A stretch of 49,838 nucleotides of DNA from DASVTR01 sp033855775 (GCA_033855775.1 JAWVFT010000134.1:1-49838), one strand, 5' to 3'. Numbered from the stretch's first letter, positions 24,728-35,054 are shown. The notes: generated from the sequence alone by a model not told the origin. Made by a program: numbers and translations.

Positions 24728-26951
24728 ATGACAGATTCACTCGTCGGGCGTCCCGTGCCGCGCAAGGAAGGGCGGCGCAAGGTCACGGGCCAGTCGCGCT
24801 ACATTGACGACATGAGCTTTCCCGAAATGCTCTACGGCGTGACCGTCCGCTCGCCAGCCCCGCGTGGCCGCATCAAGCATATCGCCTTCACAGACGACAC
24901 GATTCCGTGGGACGAGTTCACCATCGTCACCGCCAAAGACGTGCCGGGAGCAAACTACGTCGCGCTGATTTTGAACGACCAGCCGTATCTCGCCGACGAG
25001 TTCGTCAATCACATGGAGGAAGCCGTCGTCCTGCTCGCGCACGCCGACAAGCATCTGGTCGAGAAAGCGCGCCGCAGTGTTGTCATTGAAATCGAGCCGC
25101 TGCCCGCCGTCTTCTCGCTCGATGATTCCGTCAACCGGAAAGAGATTATCTGGGGCGAGGATAACGTCTTCAAGAGCTTTCACGTCGAGAAGGGCAACGT
25201 CGATGAAGTGTGGGCGAAGGCGGATTCAATCGTCGAAGGCGAGTACAGGACGGGCGCGCAGGAGCAGCTTTACATAGAGAACAACGGCGTCATCGCCGTC
25301 GCCAACATGGACGAGGGCGTCACCGTCTGGGGTTCGATGCAATGTCCTTATTATGTTCACAAGGCTCTCTTGAAGTTGTTCAATCTGCCGGACGATAAAG
25401 TGCGCGTCATACAGATGGAGACGGGCGGCGGCTTCGGCGGCAAGGAAGAGTATCCCTCGATGATCGCGGGCCACGCCGCGCTGCTCGCATGGAAAGCCGG
25501 AAAGCCCGTCAAGATAATTTACGACCGCGCCGAAGACATGGCCGCGACCACCAAGCGTCATCCGTCCTGGACGAAGCATCGCACCGCCGTCACGCGCGAC
25601 GGAAAACTGCTCGGCATGGAGATAGACTTCGTGGTTGACGGCGGAGCTTACGCGACGCTTTCAGCCGTCGTGCTGTCGCGCGGGACGATTCACGCCGCGG
25701 GGCCTTACAACTGCCCGAACGTTCGCATCAAGAGCCGCGCCGTCGCCACCAACGCGCCGCCGCATGGAGCCTTTCGCGGCTTCGGCGCTCCGCAAAGCAT
25801 CTTCGCCCTCGAACGACACTTGAACAAAGTCGCCAGAGCGGTCGGCCTCACGCCCGAAGAGTTTCGTCGCCGCAACTTCATCCATGAAGGCGACCGGACG
25901 GCGACCGGGCAAGTCATCCGCGAAAAGGTTGAGTTGGATAAATTGCTCGACCGCGCTTTTGAGTTGACTGACTATCACGCCAAGCTCGAACGCTTCGCGG
26001 CGGAGAACGCTGCGAGTCAAAAAAAGAAGGGCATCGGCTTTGCCACCTTCATGCACGGCGCGGGCTTCACAGGCTCCGGCGAAAAGTTTCTCGAATCCGT
26101 CGTCGGCCTCGAAGCGACCGCCGAAGGACGCGTGCGCGTGCTGGCCGCGAGCACAGAGATTGGGCAGGGAACCAACACCATCTTCTCGCAGATTGCCGCC
26201 GAAGCTCTTGGCATAGACTACGAGTTGGTCGAAGTCTCGCAGCCGGACACCGCGAACGTTCCGAACAGCGGCCCGACCGTCGCCTCACGCACCTGCATGA
26301 TTGTCGGCAAGCTGGTCGAATCCGCCGCGCTCGGTTTGAAGCAAACGCTCCTTGGGCGCGGGCTGCTCGCGGAAAAGTATTCGACGGAAGATTTTAAAAG
26401 AGCCTGCGCGCATTACATCGAAGAGCACGGCGCGTTGAAGACCTTCAGCCAGTACAAGGCTCCGCCCGGAATTGAGTGGGACGACGAAAAATATCAGGGC
26501 GACGCCTACGGGGCTTTCGCCTGGGCCGTCTATGTCGCCGAAGTGACGTTCGACCCTGTGACGTATGAAACGCGCGTTGACGATTTCGTCGCCGTGCAGG
26601 AAGTGGGCCGCGTCATTCATCCAGTTCTCGCCGCCGGGCAAATCGAAGGCGGCGTCGCGCAGGGCATCGGCTACGCGCTCTACGAGCAGGTCGTCTGGCA
26701 AGACGGGCGGATGATTAATAACCAGATGACCAACTACATCATGCCGACCGCCGCAGACATTCCGCCGATTCGCGTCTTCTTCGAAGAGCAGCCTTACCTC
26801 TACGGGCCTGCGGGCGCGAAGGGCATCGGAGAGTTGCCGATGGACGGCCCCGCGCCCGCTATCCTCAACGCCATCGAAAACGCGATTGGCCTGAGCATCA
26901 ACCACATTCCGCTGCTGCCCGAATCAATGCTCGAAGAGATGGAGGCCGCGC

Positions 26952-26959
<8 letters not shown>
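24728..26959 (+). CDS. Xanthine dehydrogenase, molybdopterin-binding subunit
   Basis: This 743-residue protein lacks an export signal, so it is predicted to be cytoplasmic. It carries the family core: VPRKEGRRKVTGQSRYIDDM near the start, GGGFGGKEEYP near 233, GAFRGFGAPQ near 345, EIGQGTNTIFSQIA near 479, and the catalytic glutamate E702 in AKGIGELPMDG. Its place directly before the small and FAD subunits and the urate-degradation genes argues that it oxidises hypoxanthine and xanthine to urate. The start is the ATG with AAGAG just upstream; an in-frame TTG at 24710 overlaps the previous gene. Its stop overlaps the next gene by 8 bases. No xdhC maturation gene lies in the window. Confidence 0.9.
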
Positions 26960-27439
<480 letters not shown>

Positions 27440-27443
<4 letters not shown>

Positions 27444-28321
27444 GAGCTTATCTTCCAGCTTACGAATTGAAGACTCCGCGCGACTTGAACGACGCGCTCG
27501 ACATGCTGGCGCGCGAGCCGGGCGTGTGGCGACCGTTCGCGGGCGGGACGGATTTGATGGTTCTCTTTGAGGCGGGGAAACTCGCGCATCAAAAGTTCAT
27601 CAACATCTGGAATCTGCCGGAACTGCGCGGCAGCGAAACGACCGCCGCGCATGTGACGCTCGGCGCGTTGACGACTTACACCGACGTGCAGGCGCACGAT
27701 GTTCTGCAAAGCGAGTTTCCGTTGCTCTGTCATGCGGCGTCCGAGACGGGCGGGCTCGCCATTCAAAATCGCGGCACGCTCGGCGGCAACATCGCCAACG
27801 CTTCGCCCGCCGCCGATTCGCCGCCGGCCTTTCTCGTCTACGATGCCGAACTCGAACTCGTCTCGCAGAGCGGCGCGCGCTGGCTCTCCTATCAGGATTT
27901 TCATACGGGCTATAAGCAGATGCTCATGCGTCCTGATGAACTGCTGCGCGCCATACGCTTGCCGCGAGCGATGAAAGGCTGGCGGCAATACTATCGCAAG
28001 GTCGGGACGCGCAGGGCGCAGGCCATCTCGAAAGTCTGTTTCGCGGGCGCGGCAAATGTCGAGCAGGGACAGGTCAGAGAGATACGCCTCGCGCTCGGCA
28101 GCGTCGCCCCGACCGTTGTTCGTTGTCTCAAGACGGAAGAGTTCTTAAAGGGCCGTCAGCTTGACGACGCCACTATCTCTGCGGCCAGAGCGGAACTGAT
28201 GAAAGAGATTGCGCCGATTGACGACATACGCTCGACGGCCAACTATCGTCTGCGCGTCGCGGCCAACGTGCTCGAAGAATTTTTGTCGCAGCTTAGGAAC
28301 GGAGACGACCACTCCGCCTAA
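27440..28321 (+). CDS. Xanthine dehydrogenase, FAD subunit
   Basis: About 293 residues starting at a TTG whose last two bases begin the preceding gene's TGA (TTGA overlap), with GGAGAG just upstream. An upstream TTG (27416) is possible but would overlap further. FAD-binding motifs are PFAGGTDLMVLFEAG near residue 33 and NRGTLGGNIANASPAAD near 108. It lacks the four extra cysteines seen in the PaoB-like subunit at 8.4 kb, which separates the two molybdenum enzymes of this window. The C-terminal CO-dehydrogenase-flavoprotein domain is complete. The final electron acceptor is probably NAD or a quinone-linked carrier and is not evident. Confidence 0.88.
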
Positions 28322-28369
28322 AGCCCGTCTTCCACGTTGGCTTCAAATGTTTCAAGCCGTGAATGTTCG

Positions 28370-29761
28370 ATGCAAGCCATGAGTCTGCCTGACTTCATCA
28401 TACGCGGTCGCCGTGTCGCCACGCCGGAGGGAGTGCGTGCGGCGGCTGTTCATATTCTCGACGGACGCATCGCGGCGGTCGCGGCGTTTGACGAAGCCGT
28501 GGACGGCTGCCCTTTGGTCGAAGCGGATGATGATTCGATAGTGATGCCGGGACTGGTTGACACGCACGTTCACGTCAACGAGCCGGGGCGAACTGAGTGG
28601 GAAGGATTCGAGACGGCGACGCGCGCGGCGGCGGCTGGCGGCGTGACGACGATTGTGGAGATGCCGCTCAACAGCATTCCGCCGACGACTACGGTTGAGC
28701 ATCTGCGGGCGAAGTTGGAAGCGGCGCGGGGCAAGTGCGCGGTGGATGTCGGCTTCTGGGGCGGCGTCGTTCCGGGGAATGTGGCGAGCCTGCGACCTTT
28801 GTTCGAGGCGGGCGTCGTCGGGTTCAAATGCTTTCTGGTTCATTCGGGCGTCGAAGAGTTTCCGAACGTGACGGAGGCTGATTTGCGCGCGGCGTTGCCG
28901 GAGTTGAAAGAGTTGGGCGCGACGTTGATTGTCCACGCCGAAGTCCCCGCTCCGATTGAGAGCGCAACGAGCGCGCAGGCCGAAAGCTCTGAGCTTGACG
29001 CGCGCCGCTATGCGACGTTTCTCGCGTCGCGCCCGCGCGCGGCTGAAGATGAAGCCGTCGAGTTGATGATTCGCCTGAGCCGCGAGACGGGAGCGCGCAT
29101 GCACATCGTTCATCATTCGTCCGCCGATGCGTTGCCGATGTTGCGACAAGCGAAGGCTGAAGGTTTGGCTCTCACGGCGGAGACATGCCCGCACTATCTG
29201 GCCTTCGCGGCTGAGGAGATTGCGGACGGAGCGACGGAGTTTAAGTGTTGCCCGCCGATTCGTGAGCGCGAGAATCAAGAGCGTTTGTGGGCGGCTCTGG
29301 ACGAAGGCTTGATTGAGATGATCGTCTCCGACCATTCGCCTTGCCCGCCCGAAATGAAGCTGAAAGAGACGGGCGATTTTTTACAGGCGTGGGGCGGCAT
29401 CTCGTCTCTGCAATTCCGGCTGCCAATCGTTTGGACGCTGGCGAGCGCCCGCGGCTTTTCAGTTGAGCGCATCGTCGAATGGTTATGCATGGCCCCGGCG
29501 CGGCTCGTCGGACTTGAACGACGCAAGGGACAAATCGCAGCGGGCTTTGATGCAGACGTTGTGGTTTGGAAGCCGGACGAGACGTTCAAGATTGAGCCTG
29601 AGAATATTTATCACAGGCACAAGCTGACGCCGTACGCGGGCGCGTCTTTGAGCGGCGCGGTGGAAAGGACGTTTCTGCGCGGGCGTTTGATTTATGAGGG
29701 CGGGCGTTTTCCCGTCGAAGAGACGACGGGAGAGTTGCTGTTGCGAGGAGATTTTCGTTGA
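28370..29761 (+). CDS. allB: Allantoinase
   Basis: About 463 residues, the normal length. It opens the hydantoin ring of allantoin to allantoate in the cytoplasm. It is a dihydroorotase-type amidohydrolase: zinc ligands H66 and H68 (DTHVHVNEPG), the carboxylated lysine K153 in VGFKCFLV, further histidines in LIVHAEVP and MHIVHHSSAD, and the aspartate in VSDHSPCPPEM. The start is uncertain between ATGs at 28370 and 28379 (and 28337); none has a good ribosome site. Its stop overlaps the allantoicase ATG by one base. The position after xanthine dehydrogenase and before allantoicase supports the allantoinase call over other cyclic amidases. Confidence 0.92.
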   Translation: MQAMSLPDFIIRGRRVATPEGVRAAAVHILDGRIAAVAAFDEAVDGCPLVEADDDSIVMPGLVDTHVHVNEPGRTEWEGFETATRAAAAGGVTTIVEMPLNSIPPTTTVEHLRAKLEAARGKCAVDVGFWGGVVPGNVASLRPLFEAGVVGFKCFLVHSGVEEFPNVTEADLRAALPELKELGATLIVHAEVPAPIESATSAQAESSELDARRYATFLASRPRAAEDEAVELMIRLSRETGARMHIVHHSSADALPMLRQAKAEGLALTAETCPHYLAFAAEEIADGATEFKCCPPIRERENQERLWAALDEGLIEMIVSDHSPCPPEMKLKETGDFLQAWGGISSLQFRLPIVWTLASARGFSVERIVEWLCMAPARLVGLERRKGQIAAGFDADVVVWKPDETFKIEPENIYHRHKLTPYAGASLSGAVERTFLRGRLIYEGGRFPVEETTGELLLRGDFR

Positions 29762-30768
29762 TGGACTTTACAGAACTGGTTGACCTTGCCGCCGAACGAC
29801 TTGGCGGCGCCGTGCTTTACGCTAACGACGAGTTCTTCGCTCCGAAGGAGAACTTGCTAAAGCAGAGCGCGCCAGTCTTCATCGAAGGCAAGTACACAGA
29901 CCTCGGCAAATGGATGGACGGTTGGGAGTCGCGCCGTCGTCGCACGCCGGGCTTCGATTGGTGTTTGATTCGTCTGGGCTTGCCGGGGCGACTGCGCGGC
30001 GTCGTCGTTGACACCAGTTATTTTAAGGGAAACTATCCTGAGCAGTGTTCCATCGAAGCCTGCGCGATTGATGGTCATCCAGATGTCGAGCAGTTGTTGA
30101 GCGAGCAGACGAGTTGGACTGAAGTGTTGCCGCAGTCGCAGTTGAAAGGCGATTCGCAGAACCTCTTCAGTATTGATAACGCGGAACGCTTCACGCACTT
30201 GCGCTTGAAGATTTACCCGGACGGCGGCGTGGCGCGGCTTCGTGTCTACGGCGAAGTCGTCCCCGATTGGCAGCGTATCAATCGCGCGGGCAGCGAGATT
30301 GACTTGGCGGCGGTCGAGCACGGCGCGCTGGTTTTGGCGTGCAGCGACATGTTCTTCGGCCATCGGCACAATCTGATTATGCCCGGACGCGCCCTCGACA
30401 TGAGCGACGGATGGGAGACGAAGCGACGGCGCGGCCCCGGCCACGATTGGACTGTCATTCAACTCGGAGCCGCCGGGACGATTCGCCGCGTCGAAGTTGA
30501 CACCGCGCACTTCAAAGGCAACTTTCCCGAAAGCTGTTCGCTTGAGGCTTGCGATGTTGGAAAGCAATCACTAGCGGAAGCGGCCTTTGATACGTTGCCG
30601 TGGAAGGAACTCTTGCCGCGCACAAAGCTTCAAGCGCACACGCGCCACTTCTTCGAGACGGAGTTGCATGACGCGGGCATCGTGTCGCACGTTCGCTTCA
30701 ACATCTACCCGGACGGCGGCGTCAGTCGCCTGCGGCTGCTTGGCGCCGTGAGCAGGAGGAATGATTGA
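29761..30768 (+). CDS. alc: Allantoicase
   Basis: This 335-residue protein hydrolyses allantoate to ureidoglycolate and urea. It has the family's internal duplication: two jelly-roll halves, each with a GKWMDGWESRRRR/GWETKRRRGPGHDW segment, a DTSYFKGNYPEQCSIEAC/DTAHFKGNFPESCSLEAC segment and an HLRLKIYPDGGVARLRV/HVRFNIYPDGGVSRLRL segment. The ATG at 29761 has GAGGAG upstream and overlaps the allB stop (TGATG). The use of allantoicase instead of allantoate amidohydrolase means the nitrogen leaves as urea. No urease or ureidoglycolate lyase gene is in the window. Confidence 0.95.
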   Translation: MDFTELVDLAAERLGGAVLYANDEFFAPKENLLKQSAPVFIEGKYTDLGKWMDGWESRRRRTPGFDWCLIRLGLPGRLRGVVVDTSYFKGNYPEQCSIEACAIDGHPDVEQLLSEQTSWTEVLPQSQLKGDSQNLFSIDNAERFTHLRLKIYPDGGVARLRVYGEVVPDWQRINRAGSEIDLAAVEHGALVLACSDMFFGHRHNLIMPGRALDMSDGWETKRRRGPGHDWTVIQLGAAGTIRRVEVDTAHFKGNFPESCSLEACDVGKQSLAEAAFDTLPWKELLPRTKLQAHTRHFFETELHDAGIVSHVRFNIYPDGGVSRLRLLGAVSRRND

Positions 30769-31274
30769 GGCAGAAGCTCGATGAGTTCAACGCGCTGCCG
30801 CGCATGGAGGCGGAGAGCGAGTTGATGAAATGCTGCGGCTCGTTGCGTTGGGCGCGAGGTGTGGCCGCCGCGCGCCCGTTCCTTGACATCAGCGAACTGC
30901 TCTTTGCGGCTGACCGCATCTGGCAATCGCTCGACGCGGCGGACTGGCTCGAAGCCTTCAGCCATCACCCGCAAATCGGCGAGAAGAAAGCGGAGCGCGA
31001 GCAAGCGGCGGAGGCGAGCCGCTGGTCTGAGCAGGAACAAGCCGGAACGCACGACGCGGATGCCCTGACGGCTTCAGCCTTAGCCTCTGCCAATCGCGCC
31101 TACTTGCAGAAATTCGGCCGCATCTATATCGTCTGCGCAACCGGCAAGAGCGCCGCTGAAATGCTCTCCGTCTGCGAGCAGCGTCTTCAGAACGACCCGG
31201 CGACAGAGCTACACATCGCCGCCGAAGAACAACGCCGCATCACGCATCTTCGTTTGCGAAAATTGTTGGAATAA
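30765..31274 (+). CDS. uraD: 2-oxo-4-hydroxy-4-carboxy-5-ureidoimidazoline (OHCU) decarboxylase
   Basis: This 169-residue cytoplasmic enzyme decarboxylates OHCU to S-allantoin. Family motifs are present: the catalytic histidine of SHHPQIGEK (67-74), then WSEQEQAG (87-94) and YLQKFGRIYIVCATGKSAAEM further on. The TTG start is well supported by AGGAGG at 30754-30759 and overlaps the alc stop (TTGA). It starts and ends as expected for a stand-alone enzyme rather than a UraD/UraH fusion. Confidence 0.93.
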   Translation: MRQKLDEFNALPRMEAESELMKCCGSLRWARGVAAARPFLDISELLFAADRIWQSLDAADWLEAFSHHPQIGEKKAEREQAAEASRWSEQEQAGTHDADALTASALASANRAYLQKFGRIYIVCATGKSAAEMLSVCEQRLQNDPATELHIAAEEQRRITHLRLRKLLE

Positions 31275-31419
31275 GCTGTCGGCGTTCGGCTACAAGTTGA
31301 AGCCTTCATGCTTGCGCGTTGACTGAGAATCTCAAAGCTGTTCCTTGTAAAGTAATTCCTTGTCTTGCTAAAAAAGCCGCACGGCTTTGCCTTGGTTGCA
31401 GGCTGTTGAATAACTAATC

Positions 31420-31761
31420 ATGAGCGCTATCACGACACATATATTGGACGTGGCGCGGGGCCGACCGGCGGGCGGCGTGCCTGTTGTGCTTGAACACGAA
31501 TCAGCCGGAGAGTGGACGGAGATTGGCAGCGGACGGACGGACGGCGACGGTCGTTTGAAAGATTTGCTGGCGGACGATTTCGCTTTGACGGCGGGACGTT
31601 ATCGCCTCACGTTCGACACGGCTGCCTACTTCTTCGCGCAACAGACGGAAAGCTTTTATCCGGCGGTGACTATCGCTTTCATCGTCCGCGACGAGGCTGA
31701 GCATTATCACGTTCCGCTCTTGCTCAGCCCCTACGGCTATTCCACCTATCGCGGGAGCTAG
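31420..31761 (+). CDS. uraH: 5-hydroxyisourate hydrolase (transthyretin-like)
   Basis: This 113-residue protein has the transthyretin fold and converts 5-hydroxyisourate to OHCU. The active-site set is present: H7 in THILDVARGRPA, R45 in DGRLKD, H97 in EHYHVPLLLSPYGYSTY, and the diagnostic C-terminal YRGS. There is no signal peptide. The 145-base gap before it holds a short palindrome (AAAGCCG/CGGCTTT at 31373-31388) but no obvious promoter. It ends 5 bases before the urate oxidase gene. Confidence 0.95.
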   Translation: MSAITTHILDVARGRPAGGVPVVLEHESAGEWTEIGSGRTDGDGRLKDLLADDFALTAGRYRLTFDTAAYFFAQQTESFYPAVTIAFIVRDEAEHYHVPLLLSPYGYSTYRGS

Positions 31762-31766
31762 TCAGA

Positions 31767-32585
31767 ATGATAATTGACCCCAGCGTTACCGAATGGTTCA
31801 ACCTGATTGCGCGCTGGACGCACGTCTTCGCCGGAATCATGTGGGTCGGCTCGACCTACTATTTCACATGGCTCGATGGCCGCCTGACCGAAGAGGAAAA
31901 GGTGGGCGCGGGCGAAGGCGAACCGGCGCAAGTCTGGATGGTGCATAGCGGCGGCTTTTACGTCGTCGAGAAACAGAAGAAGCCCGGCCCGCGCGAGTTG
32001 CATTGGTTTCGTTGGGAGGCCGCGCTAACGTGGCTGAGCGGCATGGTCTTGCTCATCCACGGCTACTACATGGGCAGCTATCTGATAGACACGGACGTGC
32101 GCGACATCAGCCAGTGGACGGGAATCGCGGTCGGCGTCGGCCTGCTCATCGTCGCGTGGATTGTCTACGACCTGCTGGTGCTCTCGCCGCTCGGCAGAAA
32201 CGAGTTGCTGTTCGCCGCCATTTCATACGCGCTCATCGTCGGCGTCGCCTACGGCCTGACGCACACCTTGAGCGGTCGCGCCGCCTACATACACGTCGGG
32301 GCGATGTTCGGCACGATTATGGTCGCCAACGTGTGGATGCGTATCCTGCCCGCGCAGCGCAAGATGATTGCCGCCACCAAAGAAGGCAAGATGCCCGACC
32401 AAACTCTCGCCGCCCGCGCCAAGCTGCGCTCCAAGCACAACACCTTCATGGCCGTCCCCGTCGTCTTCATGATGATTAGCAATCACTATCCGGTCACGAC
32501 CTACGGCCATGATTACAACTGGCTCGTCCTCTCAATCGTTGTTCTCTTAGGTTGGGGCGCGGCGAAGATTATCAGGCGGGCTTGA
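31767..32585 (+). CDS. puuD: Membrane urate oxidase, PuuD-like, without a cytochrome c domain
   Basis: This 272-residue protein matches the membrane part of PuuD, the cytochrome-linked urate oxidase that turns urate into 5-hydroxyisourate. About eight hydrophobic helices alternate with conserved segments: WFNLIARWTHVFAGIMWVGS near the start, HGYYMGSYL near 97, AAYIHVGAMFGTIMVANVW near 170, and KHNTFMAVPVVFMMISNHYP near 225. The intramembrane histidines are typical of the family. The known enzyme carries a C-terminal cytochrome c domain (CxxCH); here the protein stops at GAAKIIRRA with no haem motif. Electrons must go to a separate carrier or another acceptor. No other urate oxidase is present, so this is the pathway's only candidate. 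Confidence 0.88.
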   Translation: MIIDPSVTEWFNLIARWTHVFAGIMWVGSTYYFTWLDGRLTEEEKVGAGEGEPAQVWMVHSGGFYVVEKQKKPGPRELHWFRWEAALTWLSGMVLLIHGYYMGSYLIDTDVRDISQWTGIAVGVGLLIVAWIVYDLLVLSPLGRNELLFAAISYALIVGVAYGLTHTLSGRAAYIHVGAMFGTIMVANVWMRILPAQRKMIAATKEGKMPDQTLAARAKLRSKHNTFMAVPVVFMMISNHYPVTTYGHDYNWLVLSIVVLLGWGAAKIIRRA

Positions 32586-32684
32586 GCGACAACGCGAAAC
32601 TTGCGCGGGCAATGCATGACAGTCTGGCTATCAAGGCGACGTTCGCCGCGTCGGCTCTTTCATAAGCGACTCGTTTAAGTTTAA

Positions 32685-33227
32685 CTACGACTCGTTCGAC
32701 CTTCGAGTCTTTCGATAGCCATCGCTCGTCAGTCGCCAATGCCACACTTCGCCGTGCTCCGCGTCGCGCAGTGCTTCGATGAACTTCATGCCGACTTTCT
32801 TCAGCACTCGCGTCGAAGGATTGACTTCGGCCAGCGTGTGCGCGTCCACCATTTTGACGTGCGTGTGCGAGAAGGCGAAATCAATCAGCCCTTGCGCGGC
32901 TTCGGTCGCCACGCCTCGATTCCTGTAAGCGGGAGCAATGCTGTAGCCGATTTCCACCATCCCCGATTCGTCCGCCTTGCCCTTGAATCCGCCCTGCCCG
33001 ACGAGCGCGCTGTCCGCCGCGTGCATGAACAAGTACATCCACCAATCGAGCGCGTCCATGTGCCGCTTGAGATATTCCTGGCCGCGCGCGATTGATTCGG
33101 GAAACGCCGACCAGCCTTCGACGATAGAGACGCCGAGCATCTGTTCGAGTCGCGGCGGGTCGCGCAAGAGAGCATCGAAGTGCGCCAACTCGCAAGGGAT
33201 GAGCCGCAGGCGTTCCGTCTCAATCAT
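32685..33227 (-). CDS. GNAT-family N-acetyltransferase (RimJ/RimL type)
   Basis: This 180-residue protein has the N-terminal signature IETERLRLIPCELAHFDALL and the acetyl-CoA loop region YSIAPAYRNRGVATEAAQGLI (about 92-112), followed by DAHTLAEVNPSTRVLKKVGM. These are typical of RimJ/RimL-like acetyltransferases. The acceptor is unknown. AGAAGGAC lies 4 bases before the ATG. It follows the aldolase-lyase gene by 35 bases on the same strand and is convergent with the urate genes. Confidence 0.9.
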   Translation of the reverse strand: MIETERLRLIPCELAHFDALLRDPPRLEQMLGVSIVEGWSAFPESIARGQEYLKRHMDALDWWMYLFMHAADSALVGQGGFKGKADESGMVEIGYSIAPAYRNRGVATEAAQGLIDFAFSHTHVKMVDAHTLAEVNPSTRVLKKVGMKFIEALRDAEHGEVWHWRLTSDGYRKTRRSNES

Positions 33228-33262
33228 GTCCTTCTTTTTCCAGCGCGCATTTGAAACTCAAG

Positions 33263-34711
33263 CTATAGATTCTGGCGGCTCTTCAGAATCTTGACGAACG
33301 AGCCGGAGCGTAGCTCTTCAAGCGTCAGGCTCGACAGGCGCAGGGCTTCTTCTTCCGTGATGGCCCCGCAGTTGATGGCCCGCAGAAAGTAGTTGAGCAA
33401 GCCTTGCCCGGTCGCCGCGTCGTCGAAGACATCGCCGACGAGCGTGGCCTTCGCGGCCTTCTCGACAAAGTTGCTGAGCCGCTCGGTGGCCGCGTCGAGG
33501 CTTTCGAGAAAGAAGCTGTAGACGGCGGCGTAGCGTGTCGGCAGTTGGGCCGGGTGCAAGTCCCATCCTTGATAATAAGCGTTGGTGAGCGAATGCTGTA
33601 TGTGGTCGTAGTGCAACTTCCATGCGCGGTGAACGGTCGTCGTGTTCTCTTCCGTTTGCTGTTGCGTGAGGGCCGCAGCGCCTTCGGTCACGCGGTGCGG
33701 GGCGACGGGCATGATGTTGGTCGCGCCGTCGGAGAGCCAGACGCCCGTGCCGCCGAAGGCGACCTGCATCATGTGGCGCGCGAAATCGCAGGCCGGATGC
33801 GTCATGTGCTGGTGCGCGGCGGTGATCTGGCAACTGGCCGTGTAATCGTAAGTCCCGAAGTGAGCGGCGACGCACCTGCCGCGCGCCGCCGCGAGCAGCA
33901 GCGGCAGATTCGATTCGCCACGGTCGTTGAGAATTGATTGCGTCGTCTCAATCATCAATTCCATCTTGAGCGAGCCCGCATGGAGGCCAGCCTCTTGTTC
34001 CAGCATCTCGAAGATGCCGACGAGCGCGGTGACCTGTTCGGGGATAGTGACTTTGGGAAGCGTGACGACGAAGTTGTTCGGCAGCTTGCCATTGGTCTGT
34101 TCGCTGAGCGTCGAGACGAAGACATCGAGCGTGCGGATGGAGCGCTCGCGCAACTCTTCCGTCAAAGGCTTGATGCGGATGCCGATGAAGGGCGAGAGTG
34201 TGTCGGAGGCCAGCGCGTTCGCCACTTCGGTCGCCGCCGTCGCCGCGTGGCCGTCCTCTTCCGCGTCGGGGCGATTGCCGTAGCCGTCTTCGAAGTCAAT
34301 CCGAAAATCTTCGACCGGCTCGCGCCGCAGCTTTTCAAGGACGCGCGAGTAGATAGCATGAGCCATCCACGCCGCTCTGTTCTCCGCGCGTGCGCGGTCG
34401 GGCTGCTCTTTGAGTTGAGCCTGCAACTCTGCCTCTCCGGCCAGAGTGAGCGGCAATCCTTCCGCGCCGGGCAGATTGATGGCTCTGGCGAAGATGAAGG
34501 CGTCGGGCGCGAAGGCTTCGAGCGAGCGCAGGGCGAGCGCGCCGAGCCTGCGGGCCGAGTCGGCCTTGAAGAGATGCGCGCCGCCGTAGACGGTATGCAC
34601 GGGCTGGCGGCGTCCCGTCTCGCCCGGATACTTTAGGGCGAAGTCTGCGTTGGCCTGCTGTAGCTGAGTCGTTATCTTTCCGGTCAATTCCGGCGACAGT
34701 GATGCCTTCAT
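33263..34711 (-). CDS. CitE/HpcH-type aldolase-lyase family protein, possibly linked to ureide-derived glyoxylate
   Basis: This 482-residue cytoplasmic protein has a TIM-barrel aldolase/citrate lyase pattern: FRIDFEDGYGNRPDAEEDGH (136-155), FIGIRIKPL near 175, MELMIETTQSI with E255 as likely metal ligand, and AAHFGTYDYTASCQ with D289. In the CitE/malate-synthase superfamily such Glu and Asp bind Mg and the oxo acid. It is longer than CitE (~290). I recall similar proteins annotated only as DUF6986 or phosphoenolpyruvate kinase; this is memory, not a search. AGAGGAGAG precedes the ATG. Its position next to the purine-degradation genes suggests, but does not prove, that it condenses or cleaves a glyoxylate-related compound. 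Confidence 0.8.
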   Translation of the reverse strand: MKASLSPELTGKITTQLQQANADFALKYPGETGRRQPVHTVYGGAHLFKADSARRLGALALRSLEAFAPDAFIFARAINLPGAEGLPLTLAGEAELQAQLKEQPDRARAENRAAWMAHAIYSRVLEKLRREPVEDFRIDFEDGYGNRPDAEEDGHAATAATEVANALASDTLSPFIGIRIKPLTEELRERSIRTLDVFVSTLSEQTNGKLPNNFVVTLPKVTIPEQVTALVGIFEMLEQEAGLHAGSLKMELMIETTQSILNDRGESNLPLLLAAARGRCVAAHFGTYDYTASCQITAAHQHMTHPACDFARHMMQVAFGGTGVWLSDGATNIMPVAPHRVTEGAAALTQQQTEENTTTVHRAWKLHYDHIQHSLTNAYYQGWDLHPAQLPTRYAAVYSFFLESLDAATERLSNFVEKAAKATLVGDVFDDAATGQGLLNYFLRAINCGAITEEEALRLSSLTLEELRSGSFVKILKSRQNL

Positions 34712-34827
34712 GTCTCTCCTCTAAACGTCGTCTCGCGGGGCTGAACTTGCAATGCCTTCACTCTATAACACCCCTGCGGAAAGTCAAGAACGGCGCAAGG
34801 GAAACGATTGAGCGCGAGCGCGACGAA

Positions 34828-34917
34828 GGATGAACTATCAAGATGAACTATCAGGATGAGTGATGCGCTATGACGATGAAGGACGAGCTATCAAGATGAG
34901 GGACGAGCTATCAAGCA
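34828..34917. repeat. Degenerate GATGA-CTATCAA direct repeats
   Basis: Short units containing GATGAACTATCA or GACGAGCTATCAAG recur four times over 90 bases. The last two, GACGAGCTATCAAG at 34882-34895 and 34902-34915, are identical copies 20 bases apart; the others vary. It lies between divergent promoters. It could be a binding-site cluster or simple sequence decay. Confidence 0.65.
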
Positions 34918-35024
34918 GTTGTCTGTCATCCCGCGTCGCGGCTGGTCGCGCTCAATCGCCAGCGTCGCTCTCATCGTCGCGGCGCGCAAGCGTGCAAGCG
35001 TTCGCCCGCAGTTATTATTCTTGT

Positions 35025-35054
35025 TTGACATTTGCGCGTCGCGCGCCCTAATCT
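35025..35054 (+). promoter_or_regulatory. Possible sigma-70 promoter for the haem protein
   Basis: A perfect TTGACA (35025-35030), an 18-base spacer and TAATCT (35049-35054), about 95 bases upstream of the ATG. The -10 element matches the consensus weakly. Confidence 0.45.
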
